64,000 bases of DNA from Microbulbifer bruguierae (GTDB lineage Bacteria > Pseudomonadota > Gammaproteobacteria > Pseudomonadales > Cellvibrionaceae), in contig NZ_CP118605.1 in the NCBI RefSeq assembly GCF_029869925.1, positions 310,001 through 374,000 on the forward strand, read 5' to 3'. Position numbers and translations under genes: made by a program. Below the pieces are notes generated by a model that saw nothing but the letters and a program-made list of their open reading frames with translations, had not been told where the DNA came from and searched no databases. Positions 1 to 8,380 of the stretch are shown here, one piece after another. Every line of letters starts with the position of its first letter. Within the stretch, counting starts at the first letter, position 1.

Positions 1-490
1 TACCGGCCGAGGTTACGAACTTGCCTTCATCCACCCAGCGCACCGAGTCCACGACGGTAAGGTCCGGGTGGGCGCACCTGAGATCCTCGATATCTTCCCA
101 GTGCGTCGTTACCTTAAGGTCCGACAGCAATCCGGCTTTGGCTAGAAGAAAAGCCCCTGTGCACACGGATGCTGCTATGCTGGCGTTTTCTGATGTGGCT
201 GCCACCCAACTGATTACATCGGATTTATTCAGTTCACCGTTATGAATGCCGCCGGAAACGATCAATACGTCGATATCGGGGTGATTGTCGAAATCGTAGT
301 GGGGGTTAATGGAGTACCCACCTCTGGCAATAATCGGAGTACTGTGTTCGGCCACAAGGAAAACATTCAAAGCACCCTTGGAATCCGCCAATCTGTTCGC
401 GGTTGAAAACACCTCAAATGGGCCGGAAAAATCGAGCACCTCAGCATTTTCGTAAATGTATATTCCTATATTCAAGATGCTCTTCCTCAT
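1..490 (-). CDS. DJ-1/PfpI (GlxA-like) family protein, C-terminus cut by window edge
   Basis: Translating the minus strand from the ATG at 490 gives an open frame that runs off the left edge (about 163 residues seen). It starts MRKSILNIGIYIYENAEVLD and contains ASVCTGAFLLAKAG, the nucleophile-elbow cysteine of the DJ-1/PfpI class I glutamine-amidotransferase-like fold, preceded by DVLIVSGG. This is the fold of isonitrile hydratases and of the N-terminal half of GlxA-type AraC regulators. The cut end hides whether a helix-turn-helix domain follows, so enzyme and regulator are both possible. It lies divergent from the esterase at 711. Confidence 0.8.
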   Translation of the reverse strand, partial: MRKSILNIGIYIYENAEVLDFSGPFEVFSTANRLADSKGALNVFLVAEHSTPIIARGGYSINPHYDFDNHPDIDVLIVSGGIHNGELNKSDVISWVAATSENASIAASVCTGAFLLAKAGLLSDLKVTTHWEDIEDLRCAHPDLTVVDSVRWVDEGKFVTSAG

Positions 491-710
491 ACTACGTAAT
501 CTTTGAGTTATGTTGCAGATGCAGAATACGGTGTTCCCATAGTCTACGGCCGGTTGGGTTTTACTGCACTCGACTTAGAAGTCTTCGTAAAGGCCCTGGT
601 CATTGAATCCGGTCTGTTTCCTTTATTCTTGGTAAAATTCGCCTCCGCAGATATGCACGACGTATCGCGTCAACTAATGCAGTAACCCCAGAAACGAAGG
701 GCCCAGGTCT

Positions 711-1652
711 ATGACAGTTGTATTCCGCACATCGATACTATCGCTCTTACTACTTGTTGCTCAGCACTGCCTCGGCCTCACCACGATTCCGGTCGACGAT
801 TCTTACACCCCGTCAGAACGCTTTTACCGCTATAAAAAGCAAGACTCGTCACTGAAATGGCCCGCGTTAACCTTTACCGAGGGGCAGCAGGTGTATTTCG
901 ATCGCCGTTACAAGACCATCGGCAAGCGCGAACTGCACCTGGATATTTTCAAGCCTGCCGCGAAAACGAGCAATCGGCAGACCATTGTGATGATTCACGG
1001 TGGTGGCTGGCGATCGGGCGAACGTTCTCATCTGTATGCGATGGCGAACCAGCTAGCTCAGCGGGGTTACATCCTGGTGCTGCCGGAATTCCGCTTGTCG
1101 CTGGAAGCCAAATACCCGGCAGGGATGCAGGATATCAACGATGTACTGCATTGGTTAAGCGAGTTTGCCGGGGACTACGGCATAGACACCGACAAGATCG
1201 CCTTGCTCGGCGGTTCTTCCGGTGGGCATATGGCGTCGTTGCTGGCCTATGCCGGGCCATCACAGCTTTTCGGCAAGAGTGACGTGCAGGTGAATGCCTT
1301 GATTGATCTCGACGGGGTACTCAGTCTGGAGCATGAACGTCCCAATCCTGAGTCCCCTCTGGAGCAGTGGCTCGGCAGTGACATTAGCCAGTCACCGGAA
1401 CTGTGGCGGGAAGCGGCGCCAGTATCACATCTTTCCAAGGTCTCACCGGCCACGCTGGTCATCAGCAGCGGTCAGCCCCGTTTTACTGCGGGCCACAAAG
1501 AGGTAGGGCAGGTACTCAAGGGTTTTGATATTCCCTATCAGTACTACGAATTTCCCCAAGTGATCCACACCTACTGGCTGTTCGACCCTTACCTTACGCA
1601 AACCGTTGAAGTCATTGATGCTTTTATGGGTAAAGCCGTAGCGGGGACCTGA
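711..1652 (+). CDS. secreted alpha/beta-hydrolase (esterase/lipase)
   Basis: A 313-residue protein with an N-terminal signal peptide (hydrophobic residues 7-22). The oxyanion-hole motif HGGGW is near residue 96 and the nucleophile elbow GGSSGGHMA near residue 168, as in the HSL/BD-FAE carboxylesterase group; the likely catalytic His lies in QVIHTYWLF near the C-terminus. It should hydrolyse short-chain or carbohydrate-linked esters outside the cytoplasm. The substrate is not deducible. It stands alone, with about 220 bp of non-coding DNA upstream and only a weak ribosome-binding site. Confidence 0.8.
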   Translation: MTVVFRTSILSLLLLVAQHCLGLTTIPVDDSYTPSERFYRYKKQDSSLKWPALTFTEGQQVYFDRRYKTIGKRELHLDIFKPAAKTSNRQTIVMIHGGGWRSGERSHLYAMANQLAQRGYILVLPEFRLSLEAKYPAGMQDINDVLHWLSEFAGDYGIDTDKIALLGGSSGGHMASLLAYAGPSQLFGKSDVQVNALIDLDGVLSLEHERPNPESPLEQWLGSDISQSPELWREAAPVSHLSKVSPATLVISSGQPRFTAGHKEVGQVLKGFDIPYQYYEFPQVIHTYWLFDPYLTQTVEVIDAFMGKAVAGT

Positions 1653-1758
1653 GTGAAATTTGATCAGTTCGGAAGCGCTTTATAGTCTGGTCCGCGGGGG
1701 AGGGTTCGGTTTCAGCCTCTAAACCCACCCGCAACACTGCCCCATGGCATCCAGTGCG

Positions 1759-2400
1759 TTATGGAACCGCCAGGATCTTGGTTATATCCAGACATATTTG
1801 GCCCTGCCCATCTGGGGTCAAACTGGGTAACGCATTCTGCAACTCCTTGAATTCAAGGACTTGGGCCCGGACATTGATATCCACGGGATAGCCGCCACTA
1901 AAATTGCACACGAAATCGCGCACATTATGATCAATGCGATACAGGTTCAGCGTCGACGGATCCAGTTGCGGGATGAATCGGAGCATGGAAGCGGGAGGTT
2001 CGGGGATGCCGCAATTGGTGATCAAATCGATATCGCCGCCCCAGCCGATGGATACATTATCGTCCGGGCCGATAAACCTTCCGAGTAACCGCCCCTCCCA
2101 GTAAACCCCTTCCGGGAAAAATATTGTGTCGAATTTTGCGGTGTATTCGATAAGACGCCGCGTGGCGTCTTCGGACAGCACGTCGCCGCGTTTAAAGCTC
2201 GCACAATAATCTCTTTGGAAATCCAGCACGTCTGGCCGTAACGGCGGCTGTTCGATGGGGATGACCGGTACTGCAAATTCTGGAGTATTGATAATCAGTG
2301 CATTGACGGGTTTTTTATCTGGTGCGGCATATACCGACGCAAGGCCAGTGAAGAGTCCAAAAGCCGTCAGTATCAAGACCACGTTCTTAGGGGTTGTCAT
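1759..2400 (-). CDS. secreted protein of unknown function
   Basis: A 213-residue protein beginning MTTPKNVVLILTAFGLFTGL, with a signal peptide that appears to be cleaved after VYA-A. GGAGG lies 8 bases upstream of the ATG, supporting the start. The mature part has three cysteines and no motif I recognise. It runs convergent to the esterase at 711 with about 100 bp between them. I can only call it an exported hypothetical protein. Confidence 0.6.
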   Translation of the reverse strand: MTTPKNVVLILTAFGLFTGLASVYAAPDKKPVNALIINTPEFAVPVIPIEQPPLRPDVLDFQRDYCASFKRGDVLSEDATRRLIEYTAKFDTIFFPEGVYWEGRLLGRFIGPDDNVSIGWGGDIDLITNCGIPEPPASMLRFIPQLDPSTLNLYRIDHNVRDFVCNFSGGYPVDINVRAQVLEFKELQNALPSLTPDGQGQICLDITKILAVP

Positions 2401-2681
2401 GGGGCTGCCTCCTCAAACAAGTGTTTCGAGTCGCACAGAAGGATAGTTGCCATCAGATATTGTGCCGGATGTTTTTATACGGCTTTCGTATTTCACTTCG
2501 GGTATTTATGAACGCGTATGATTTCGGTACTGCACCGGAGTTGGCGGATCGACAAAAATGTCGGGTGGTTTGCTGTTTGAACTATTTCGGCATTTTTAGG
2601 CAGATGGGCAGAAAGAGGGGGGGAGGCTGGCAAATGATCAGGAAAGCCAGCGAACGCCGGCCTTCCTTTCTGCAGAATGAA

Positions 2682-2906
2682 TTACAGCGCGCCATCCCGT
2701 TGCAGCTTGTGCACCATGGGGGCTGTCAGCGCCATACCCCCAATACCCCACAGGCCTTCCGGTACTTCTTCAATTTTTACCCAGGTAACTGAGCGCATAT
2801 GCTCGCCTTCAATGGCGACCATGGTATCGGTCAGGCGGGTGATGATTTCGGCTTTCTCTTCCTGGCTGAATACGTTTTCGATCAGGTTTACAGTAATCAA
2901 CGGCAT
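2682..2906 (-). CDS. 4-oxalocrotonate tautomerase family protein
   Basis: A 74-residue protein starting MPLITVNL. After loss of Met1 it exposes the catalytic Pro1 of the tautomerase superfamily, and the length is typical of small 4-OT subunits. GGAG lies just upstream of the start. It would catalyse keto-enol tautomerisation of an aromatic-degradation-type intermediate; the actual substrate is unknown. It is divergent from the HxlR regulator at 3101, and the two palindromes between them suggest that the regulator controls it. Confidence 0.8.
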   Translation of the reverse strand: MPLITVNLIENVFSQEEKAEIITRLTDTMVAIEGEHMRSVTWVKIEEVPEGLWGIGGMALTAPMVHKLQRDGAL

Positions 2907-3017
2907 GATGGTTCTCCTAAGTTCAGATTCAAGTTCGTGTTTGATGAATGATCAGAACACCGCGTTCCGATAGGAGTAGATTAAGGGGAGAGGCTTGTTT
3001 TCATTGCTTTGCGAGAT

Positions 3018-3054
3018 GTAGTATTCCACTACGTTTTCTGTAGTAACCAGCTAC
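3018..3054. promoter_or_regulatory. putative HxlR operator: two palindromes in the divergent intergenic region
   Basis: GTAGT-N5-ACTAC lies at 3018-3032 and GTAGT-N5-GCTAC at 3040-3054. The two half-site pairs start 22 bp apart, about two helical turns, so both would face the same side of the DNA. They sit between the tautomerase gene and the HxlR gene. HxlR/MarR-like winged-helix dimers typically bind such short inverted repeats in their own divergent promoter. Assignment to this regulator is inference. Confidence 0.5.
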
Positions 3055-3100
3055 AAATCACAAACTATGGCCTGCAACGCCCGTTGCAGCGGAGAAAACC

Positions 3101-3784
3101 ATGGAATACGGTCAATTCTGCCCCATAGCCAAAGCGATGGATCTGCTTGGCGAACGCTGGACAATGCTGATTCTGCGCGAACTGCATATGGGTGGCACGC
3201 GATTCAGCGAATTACAGCGCGGCCTGCCTTTAATATCTCCGACCATCCTCACCAAACGCCTCAAAGAGCTCTCTGACGCCGAACTCGTCCTGCGGAAGAA
3301 GATTCCCGGCCAGCGTGGCAATGAATATTTCCTCACCCAGGCCGGCAAGGAGACATTGCCGATGTTGCGGCTGGTGGGTGAATGGGGCATGCGCTGGGCG
3401 CGCGGTGATATCCGCGACAGCGAGCTCGATGTAGAGCTACTGATGCTCTACCTGCAGCGCAGTATCAAAACGGACATGTTGCCGGGGGATCAATCCGTCA
3501 TCCAGTTTCGCTTCACCGATCTACAGAAACTTCACAGCTGGTGGCTGATCGTCAAAGGCCCCAATGTGGATATATGCCTAGAAGATCCTGGACAGGATGT
3601 CGACGTTTACCTGACCACAGACCTGCGCACCATGGTGAATTGCTGGATGGGGGATGAAAGTTATCGGGAAGCGGTAGCGGATAGCCGTATGAAACTCGTA
3701 GGGCCTTCGGCGCTTACACGGAATATTCAGAGTTGGATTTCGGATAGTGTTTTTTCGGGGATTCCTTCTGCTCGACAGATATAA
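3101..3784 (+). CDS. HxlR-family transcriptional regulator with C-terminal SCP2-like domain
   Basis: A 227-residue protein. Residues 1-100 are an HxlR winged helix: CPIAKAMDLLGERWTMLILR followed by RFSELQRGLPLISPTILTKRL. The conserved Cys near residue 7 could sense redox or electrophile signals. Residues about 120-220 resemble an SCP2 sterol-carrier-like domain that might bind a hydrophobic ligand. GGAG lies 8 bases before the ATG. It probably autoregulates and controls the divergent tautomerase. The gene ends about 110 bp before the attC-like edge of the cassette array. Confidence 0.85.
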   Translation: MEYGQFCPIAKAMDLLGERWTMLILRELHMGGTRFSELQRGLPLISPTILTKRLKELSDAELVLRKKIPGQRGNEYFLTQAGKETLPMLRLVGEWGMRWARGDIRDSELDVELLMLYLQRSIKTDMLPGDQSVIQFRFTDLQKLHSWWLIVKGPNVDICLEDPGQDVDVYLTTDLRTMVNCWMGDESYREAVADSRMKLVGPSALTRNIQSWISDSVFSGIPSARQI

Positions 3785-3895
3785 ACGAAATGTGCCGCCA
3801 GTAAAGCTTGCTGGTTAAACCCGGTAGTCGGTGATCTACTTTTGTAGCCGTTAAAACGGGTGAGAATCATGACCTACAGCAGTGCCTTGTTAGTT
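3785..3895 (-). repeat. possible degenerate terminal attC
   Basis: CCTTGTTAGTT, ending at 3895, looks like the end of an attC (compare CCTTGTTAGTG at 8947-8956), and the stop codon of the 3895-4659 ORF starts in it. A convincing partner core and palindrome are not visible to the left; short self-complementary pieces exist around 3796-3812. I treat it as the worn-out distal edge of the array. Confidence 0.35.
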
Positions 3896-4659
3896 TAAAA
3901 ACATAGCAGGTCAAGGTGATGAAGCTTCCCTTTTGCACCTTCACCGTAACCAATGCAGGAAAAATCAAATTTCTCTACTAGTCTGACGCCGTCTTTAGTG
4001 ACTGGTCGTGTAAATACATTTTTTGTACCTTTTTGTTTAAGCATTTCAATCTGATTTAACATTTTATGTAGTACGGCACCTTTGGACTTAAACCCTTTCG
4101 CGGCTATCGCACCGACATATACAGATTTTGGGTTTATCTCTTTGCTTATATGAGCGGCTGTAAGTGACTGCCCAGTAATTTGTTCTTCTTTTAGAAGTTT
4201 AACAGCTTCCGCCTTTAGAGGAATAATGCAGAAGTATCCTCTGATGGGGTCTCGTTTCCCTTCACCTTTTCTCCTAAGCACCCAAAAAATATTAGGGTTT
4301 ACTTTATACCAAGCCTTCATTTGATTAATTGACGATACACCGCCTTCAAATAAATCTTCACCCATATTAAAGATAAGTTTTAATTCCATGCTTGATGCGG
4401 GTCTAGCCATATAAACCGGATCTAGAAATTCTGGAAGACTGTCTCGCAAGCGGCCAAACGAATACAAGAGGGACCATATGGCCCATCTTACAAAGATCAG
4501 CGCAATTCCAGTTGCAAATAATATGACACCTAAATAGCCGCATGCCCGATCGATAGGGAAGCCTAGTATTGACACTTCCATCTCCTTGATCGCTTGTAGC
4601 GAAGACGCACCAAGTAAACAGCCCGATACAGCCAATAGTCCTAAAGCAAAAGCGGTCAT
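3895..4659 (-). CDS. membrane protein of unknown function, last cassette
   Basis: A 254-residue protein with two hydrophobic segments (about residues 4-25 and 38-62) and a hydrophilic C-terminal domain of about 190 residues. The C-terminal part (IRGYFCIIPLKAEAVKLL, then YVGAIAAKGFKSKGAVLHKM) loosely recalls a GNAT acetyltransferase fold, but I cannot see a clear acetyl-CoA loop. The low GC content differs from the flanking genes, as in the other cassettes. It is separated from the rest of the array by the IS at 4706-6488. Confidence 0.6.
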   Translation of the reverse strand: MTAFALGLLAVSGCLLGASSLQAIKEMEVSILGFPIDRACGYLGVILFATGIALIFVRWAIWSLLYSFGRLRDSLPEFLDPVYMARPASSMELKLIFNMGEDLFEGGVSSINQMKAWYKVNPNIFWVLRRKGEGKRDPIRGYFCIIPLKAEAVKLLKEEQITGQSLTAAHISKEINPKSVYVGAIAAKGFKSKGAVLHKMLNQIEMLKQKGTKNVFTRPVTKDGVRLVEKFDFSCIGYGEGAKGKLHHLDLLCF

Positions 4660-4705
4660 AATATTCCTTGATTCGACCTTTCTGTGGGTAACTCAGACCA
4701 TTAAC

Positions 4706-6488
4706 GAGACTGTAGAAAAACATTTCCAAGAAAAATAGTTTCTACAGCACTCCTTCTTTAATATTGATCCGACAAATATCGACCAGGACCATTTGAAATA
4801 TTCAACTATTGTGCGTACAGACCACGATCCCTCTGTGATAAGTCGATATTCTCTCAGTTACCTTCCTATCGATCCGTAATTGGCAATTTTTTCGATGTTA
4901 TGCACCATACAGTACAATTGCCATTGGCCTTGCACCTTATTTTTTCCTCGCAAGGAGAACCGATTCAGTCCTTTTTGCGTACCGATATTGGCAAACACCG
5001 GCTCAACCACTGACATGCGATGGCCATAAACCTGTTTGCCATACCGACTGTCCACCCGCCGTTGCATCCAGCGCATGGGTGAATGATGGGTATTTACCGT
5101 AAACGACACTTGCCGTCCATGGCCTTCCCGCGTATCAGGTGATTCGGGGTTGCGCATGCACTCATGCTTGCGCGGACAGTGACGGCAATCGGTCAGATTG
5201 CCTTCGAAGTAGAGCTTCTGCTTACCGTATTCATCGATGGTCTCATGGTATAACCACAGCAACTTACCTTCCGGGCACCAGCACAGCTTATTTTCACTAT
5301 CCAGCTTAAACTCTGCTGCGGGTATGGTGGGTTTGACGCCCTTTACTGTGTCGCGGTGACGCTTGCCGTGCTTGGCTTTCTGGCCCGTGAACTTAGGGTC
5401 CCGCGAGCGGAACCGGTTGTCCGGTACATAGGCGTTATAGCCTTCTTCTTTCAGCCAGGCGTAATTGGCTTCGTTGGCAAAACCGGTGTCTGCAGTGATA
5501 ACTACGTCCTCGCCAACGAGGTCTACGTCAATGCCGCTTCTTTTATAGTGATTCTGAACACCTTCAATAATAGGCTTCAGAGCATGGTGCTCCTGACCTT
5601 CGCCAAAGGCCTGGGCGTCCACAATAACCTGGTGTTTTTTGTCGACCGCTGCCACACCGTTATACCCCTGAATGGTGCCTTTGCTGGTGGTCATTTTGGC
5701 CGACTCGTTGTCGGTGATATTACTCTTTACTTCTTTTGGCCGCTTTCTCTGCCCCATCCTTGGGGCGGCGGTCTTTAGGAACTGGTCGATCTTGTGGAAG
5801 TGCTTGCCTAGTGTGTTGATGGCTTGCTCCACCTGATCTTTGCGTTCTCTATCCCTGGGTTTTCGCCGGTCAAGCTTCTGATGTTCTCGCATACACTGCT
5901 TGATCTGGCGATATATTTTGTCGCGTTTTTGTGCCAACTCTTCCAGTGTGCCTGAGTGTTCCTTCGAGGCATTGGAGGCGATCTTGCAGCCATCAATGGC
6001 AATCAGTTCATGGCCGATCAGGCCTTCTTGGTCGCACACCAACAGCACCTGCTCAAACACATTGGCGATGGCATCGGGGTAACTGCTGATAAAACTGGCA
6101 ATGGACGTAAAGTGGGGAACGGTATCGCAGGACAGGGCCTTAAACAGGATGTTGTGCTCACATTCCCACTGAATATCGCGGCTGGAGCGCACACCATGGT
6201 AGTAGGCGAAGAGAATAATCTTCAGCAGAATTGCCGGGTCGTAGGCGGTACGACCACCAGCGTCATTATTGTATTTATCGTAGAAAGCTGACAGATCGAT
6301 GTGGTTTTCAATCAGCTGGTGCAAGGTAAACTCGAAGGTACCCGGGCGGATTTGTTGCTCAAAATCCACAACCACCATGGCATTTTGGGCGTAGCTGTAC
6401 CTTTTAAAGTTCGGCATGACAACAATCCTTTGTGCGATGCCAGATTTTATCGAAAAACGTCGGGAATCGGGAGTTTTTCTACAGTTTC
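4706..6488 (-). mobile_element. IS1182-like insertion sequence inside an attC core
   Basis: A 1783-bp element with 16-bp terminal inverted repeats, GAGACTGTAGAAAAAC at 4706-4721 and its complement GTTTTTCTACAGTTTC at 6473-6488 (15 of 16 match). It is flanked by AAC at 4703-4705 and AAC at 6489-6491, compatible with a 3-bp target duplication. Removing the IS and one AAC restores an ordinary attC second core, GGCGTTAATGG on the minus strand. The single transposase appears intact. The 136 bp between the left repeat and the transposase stop hold no gene. Confidence 0.85.
4858..6417 (-). CDS. IS1182-family transposase
   Basis: A 519-residue DDE transposase, full length for the family. The N-terminal DUF772-type region has AYDPAILLKIILFAYYHGVRSSR (residues about 57-80) and LIAIDGCKIASNASKEHSG. 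A first acidic residue lies in VVITADTGFANEANYAWLKE, and the C-terminal DDE domain has CPRKHECMRNP followed by YGHRMSVVEPVFANIGTQKG. The cysteine-containing segment near residues 370-430 is typical of IS1182. No frameshift is seen, so it may still be active. The ATG at 6417 leaves a 56-bp leader to the right inverted repeat. Confidence 0.9.
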   Translation of the reverse strand: MPNFKRYSYAQNAMVVVDFEQQIRPGTFEFTLHQLIENHIDLSAFYDKYNNDAGGRTAYDPAILLKIILFAYYHGVRSSRDIQWECEHNILFKALSCDTVPHFTSIASFISSYPDAIANVFEQVLLVCDQEGLIGHELIAIDGCKIASNASKEHSGTLEELAQKRDKIYRQIKQCMREHQKLDRRKPRDRERKDQVEQAINTLGKHFHKIDQFLKTAAPRMGQRKRPKEVKSNITDNESAKMTTSKGTIQGYNGVAAVDKKHQVIVDAQAFGEGQEHHALKPIIEGVQNHYKRSGIDVDLVGEDVVITADTGFANEANYAWLKEEGYNAYVPDNRFRSRDPKFTGQKAKHGKRHRDTVKGVKPTIPAAEFKLDSENKLCWCPEGKLLWLYHETIDEYGKQKLYFEGNLTDCRHCPRKHECMRNPESPDTREGHGRQVSFTVNTHHSPMRWMQRRVDSRYGKQVYGHRMSVVEPVFANIGTQKGLNRFSLRGKNKVQGQWQLYCMVHNIEKIANYGSIGR

Positions 6489-6544
6489 AACGCCGCCAGC
6501 AGAGGCGCAGCTCTGCTGCGTCCTGCTGGCTGGCCTTGTTGGCA
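6489..6544 (-). repeat. attC J (split by the IS)
   Basis: The R'' end is TGCCAAC on the minus strand (6544-6538), next to the TAA of the 6546-6971 ORF. The arms GCCAGCAG and CTGCTGGC pair across a short attC of about 62 bp. Its second core was GTTAATG; the IS now splits it, with AATGG left at 4697-4701. It is the shortest and simplest attC in the array. Confidence 0.8.
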
Positions 6545-6545
6545 C

Positions 6546-6971
6546 TTATTTGTACTGAGCCAACAGCTGATTTACAACAGGTGTCATTTTGCTCTCTACA
6601 CTTGCCCATTTGTTTAGGGCAAAGCCTCCACCGCCATTCAGGTGATATTCAGCATAGCCAATTCGCTCACGACCTTTGAACAACCTAAGCTCGGCGTGAC
6701 TCAGATAGGGAGAAAAATCCCAGGATCTAAGCGCCGTATATGTAAGTTTAAAATTACAGTGTTCTGGCTTTCGGCCGGAGTACACTTCTGTCGTAATATG
6801 ATGATCATGGAAAACATCCTCTACAGTGCTCACAAAATCTGCAACGATGACTTTTGGGTTGTTTTCAAAGCAAACATGATCAATTTGATGCGAAGAGTCT
6901 ACTTGTTTCACATCTATTGCGGTACAGCCAGCGAAAAAAGTTACTGCCGTTAATAGAGCTATTTTTTTCAT
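6546..6971 (-). CDS. Sbal_3080-type lipoprotein, cassette-encoded
   Basis: A 141-residue protein with signal peptide and lipobox FAGC (Cys at about residue 15), so probably an outer- or inner-membrane lipoprotein. The body, with NPKVIVADFVSTVEDVF, TYTALRSWDFSPYLSHAEL and a GGGGFALNKWAS segment, resembles from memory the small Sbal_3080 lipoprotein family found in Shewanella and other gammaproteobacteria; function unknown. GGAG precedes the ATG. The stop codon lies one base beyond the R'' core of attC J. Confidence 0.7.
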   Translation of the reverse strand: MKKIALLTAVTFFAGCTAIDVKQVDSSHQIDHVCFENNPKVIVADFVSTVEDVFHDHHITTEVYSGRKPEHCNFKLTYTALRSWDFSPYLSHAELRLFKGRERIGYAEYHLNGGGGFALNKWASVESKMTPVVNQLLAQYK

Positions 6972-6993
6972 TTTATCTCCGGTTTGTTTTGAG

Positions 6994-7065
6994 TGCTAAC
7001 GCCCGCATTTGCGGCTGATTTGGAGCGCAGCGGAAAAGCAGTCCGACAACATGCGCTTGTTAAAT
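6994..7065 (-). repeat. attC A
   Basis: A 72-bp site. On the minus strand R'' is ATTTAAC (7065-7059) and R' is GTTAGCA (7000-6994); arms such as AGCGCAT and TGCGGGC frame the imperfect palindrome. The R'' matches the start of its own cassette, GTTAAAT at 8267-8261. The TAA stop of the SEC-C ORF is inside R''. Confidence 0.85.
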
Positions 7066-8262
7066 GTGGGTCACTGACGATATTGACCCAGAGACATCTT
7101 TTGAGACTTCGCCATCTATCTCAAATGGCTTAGTATAATTTTCGGTCATAGCCAAATTATATATTGTCTCTTTTGCTTTTTTATCGAGCAAATCCCACCA
7201 ATCAAGATCAAAATACACGTTTTCTGCGTACGCAAATATAGATTTAAAAAGCCAGTCCTTAATAAACTTTGTATCACGCGAGAAGACATCCAACAGGTAG
7301 CCACCAATAACACTGTGCTCCTCCAAGTAAGATATAATATACGCCGCATTACCGTTAATCGTTACCGTTGATAATGAAAAATGCTGAAACTTGTATGAAG
7401 GATCACCCAAATTCTGAAATTTAGTGCCATCGACTTTGTAATAAGGAGAAATTGACGCGCATACAGCTACAGAGATAGGGGCATCCAGTTCAATAACATA
7501 GGATTTTAAAAAATCAAAATTACTTTTTTTATATAGATCCTCGTACTTTTCTTTTATTGAGTCTATATCGCCAAACCCTTTATATATATCTCTTTTTAAA
7601 AACCACAATTCTTCTTGTAAAATTATCTGGTCGCTTAACCTATAGCCCATATCAATGTTGTTGATTTGCCATTCTACAGCTTCCTTTGCAGCATTCTTTT
7701 GGTAAAGCTCATGGCACACGGCACGATATGAACTTGCCCAACAGTTTTCATAAGATATAGAAAACTCGATATTTTCAATATTCTTGAAAAGCTCGGTGTC
7801 ATGATAGCTGCAAAACCCATAAAATATTGATGCCTGCTTTTTTACTCCCGACTTTATATCTCTTACATTTTCAAAACCGTTAGTATTTCTATAGAACGTT
7901 CCTACATGACCATCTTTACAAAAGCTAGATAGTACCCTCCCTCTCTGAACTGTATGCGCTCCCTTGATGGGAAGGTCACAATTCTTTCTATCGAAAGATG
8001 CACAGCAGAATTTTTTTGAATCAAATATTCTAGACAGGTTTTTCCTCAGCTCACCCTCGCTAACCTTTCTCTTACTTTCTCTATCAAGATGGCAGTCTTT
8101 GAAGGACTTTCCGCTTTTGCACCAACATGGCTCATCGGGTTTAGTTTGTGCTGCGGTCAGGATTGCATGAGCAAATCTCATTTTTGACTCATCATTAAAT
8201 CCTTTAATCATTTCGCTTATCTGTTTAGAAATATCATCCATGCGCTCAATATCTCCGAACAT
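7060..8262 (-). CDS. SEC-C motif protein of unknown function, cassette-encoded
   Basis: A 400-residue protein, the largest cassette product here. Near residues 44-57 is CWCKSGKSFKDCH, the zinc-binding SEC-C motif found at the C-terminus of SecA and in many unrelated proteins. The remaining 340 residues, with further cysteines (KFCCASFDRKNC, FYGFCSYH), match nothing I know. Its ATG overlaps the attC B core (GTTAAATG), leaving no space for a ribosome-binding site within the cassette; translation would use sequence in the preceding attC, or start further in. The base composition is distinctly AT-rich. Confidence 0.7.
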   Translation of the reverse strand: MFGDIERMDDISKQISEMIKGFNDESKMRFAHAILTAAQTKPDEPCWCKSGKSFKDCHLDRESKRKVSEGELRKNLSRIFDSKKFCCASFDRKNCDLPIKGAHTVQRGRVLSSFCKDGHVGTFYRNTNGFENVRDIKSGVKKQASIFYGFCSYHDTELFKNIENIEFSISYENCWASSYRAVCHELYQKNAAKEAVEWQINNIDMGYRLSDQIILQEELWFLKRDIYKGFGDIDSIKEKYEDLYKKSNFDFLKSYVIELDAPISVAVCASISPYYKVDGTKFQNLGDPSYKFQHFSLSTVTINGNAAYIISYLEEHSVIGGYLLDVFSRDTKFIKDWLFKSIFAYAENVYFDLDWWDLLDKKAKETIYNLAMTENYTKPFEIDGEVSKDVSGSISSVTHI

Positions 8263-8380
8263 TTAACGCCCAGCGCAGGCGCAGCCAGCGCGGAGCACCT
8301 TTTGTGTTAATGTTTGAGCGCCAGCGAGTAACACAAAAGGTGCGTAGTGTTGGCTGTCACCCTGCCGCTGCTTGTTATGA
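8261..8380 (-). repeat. attC B
   Basis: A 120-bp site with R'' TCATAAC (8380-8374) and R' GTTAAAT (8267-8261). Long complementary arms (AGCCAACACTACGCACC against the matching left arm, and CTTTTGTGTTA twice in opposite orientation) give an extended cruciform. It is nearly identical to attC F at 10075-10194 although the two cassettes are unrelated. The R'' matches the start of the cassette that owns it. Confidence 0.9.

Noticed and set aside
503..685. 60-residue plus-strand frame before the esterase
   Set aside because: No recognisable family, no good ribosome-binding site, and it lies in a divergent promoter region; kept only as a remark.
3895..4659. Acetyltransferase call for the last cassette protein
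   Set aside because: The GNAT resemblance is vague and the acetyl-CoA loop is not visible; left as unknown.
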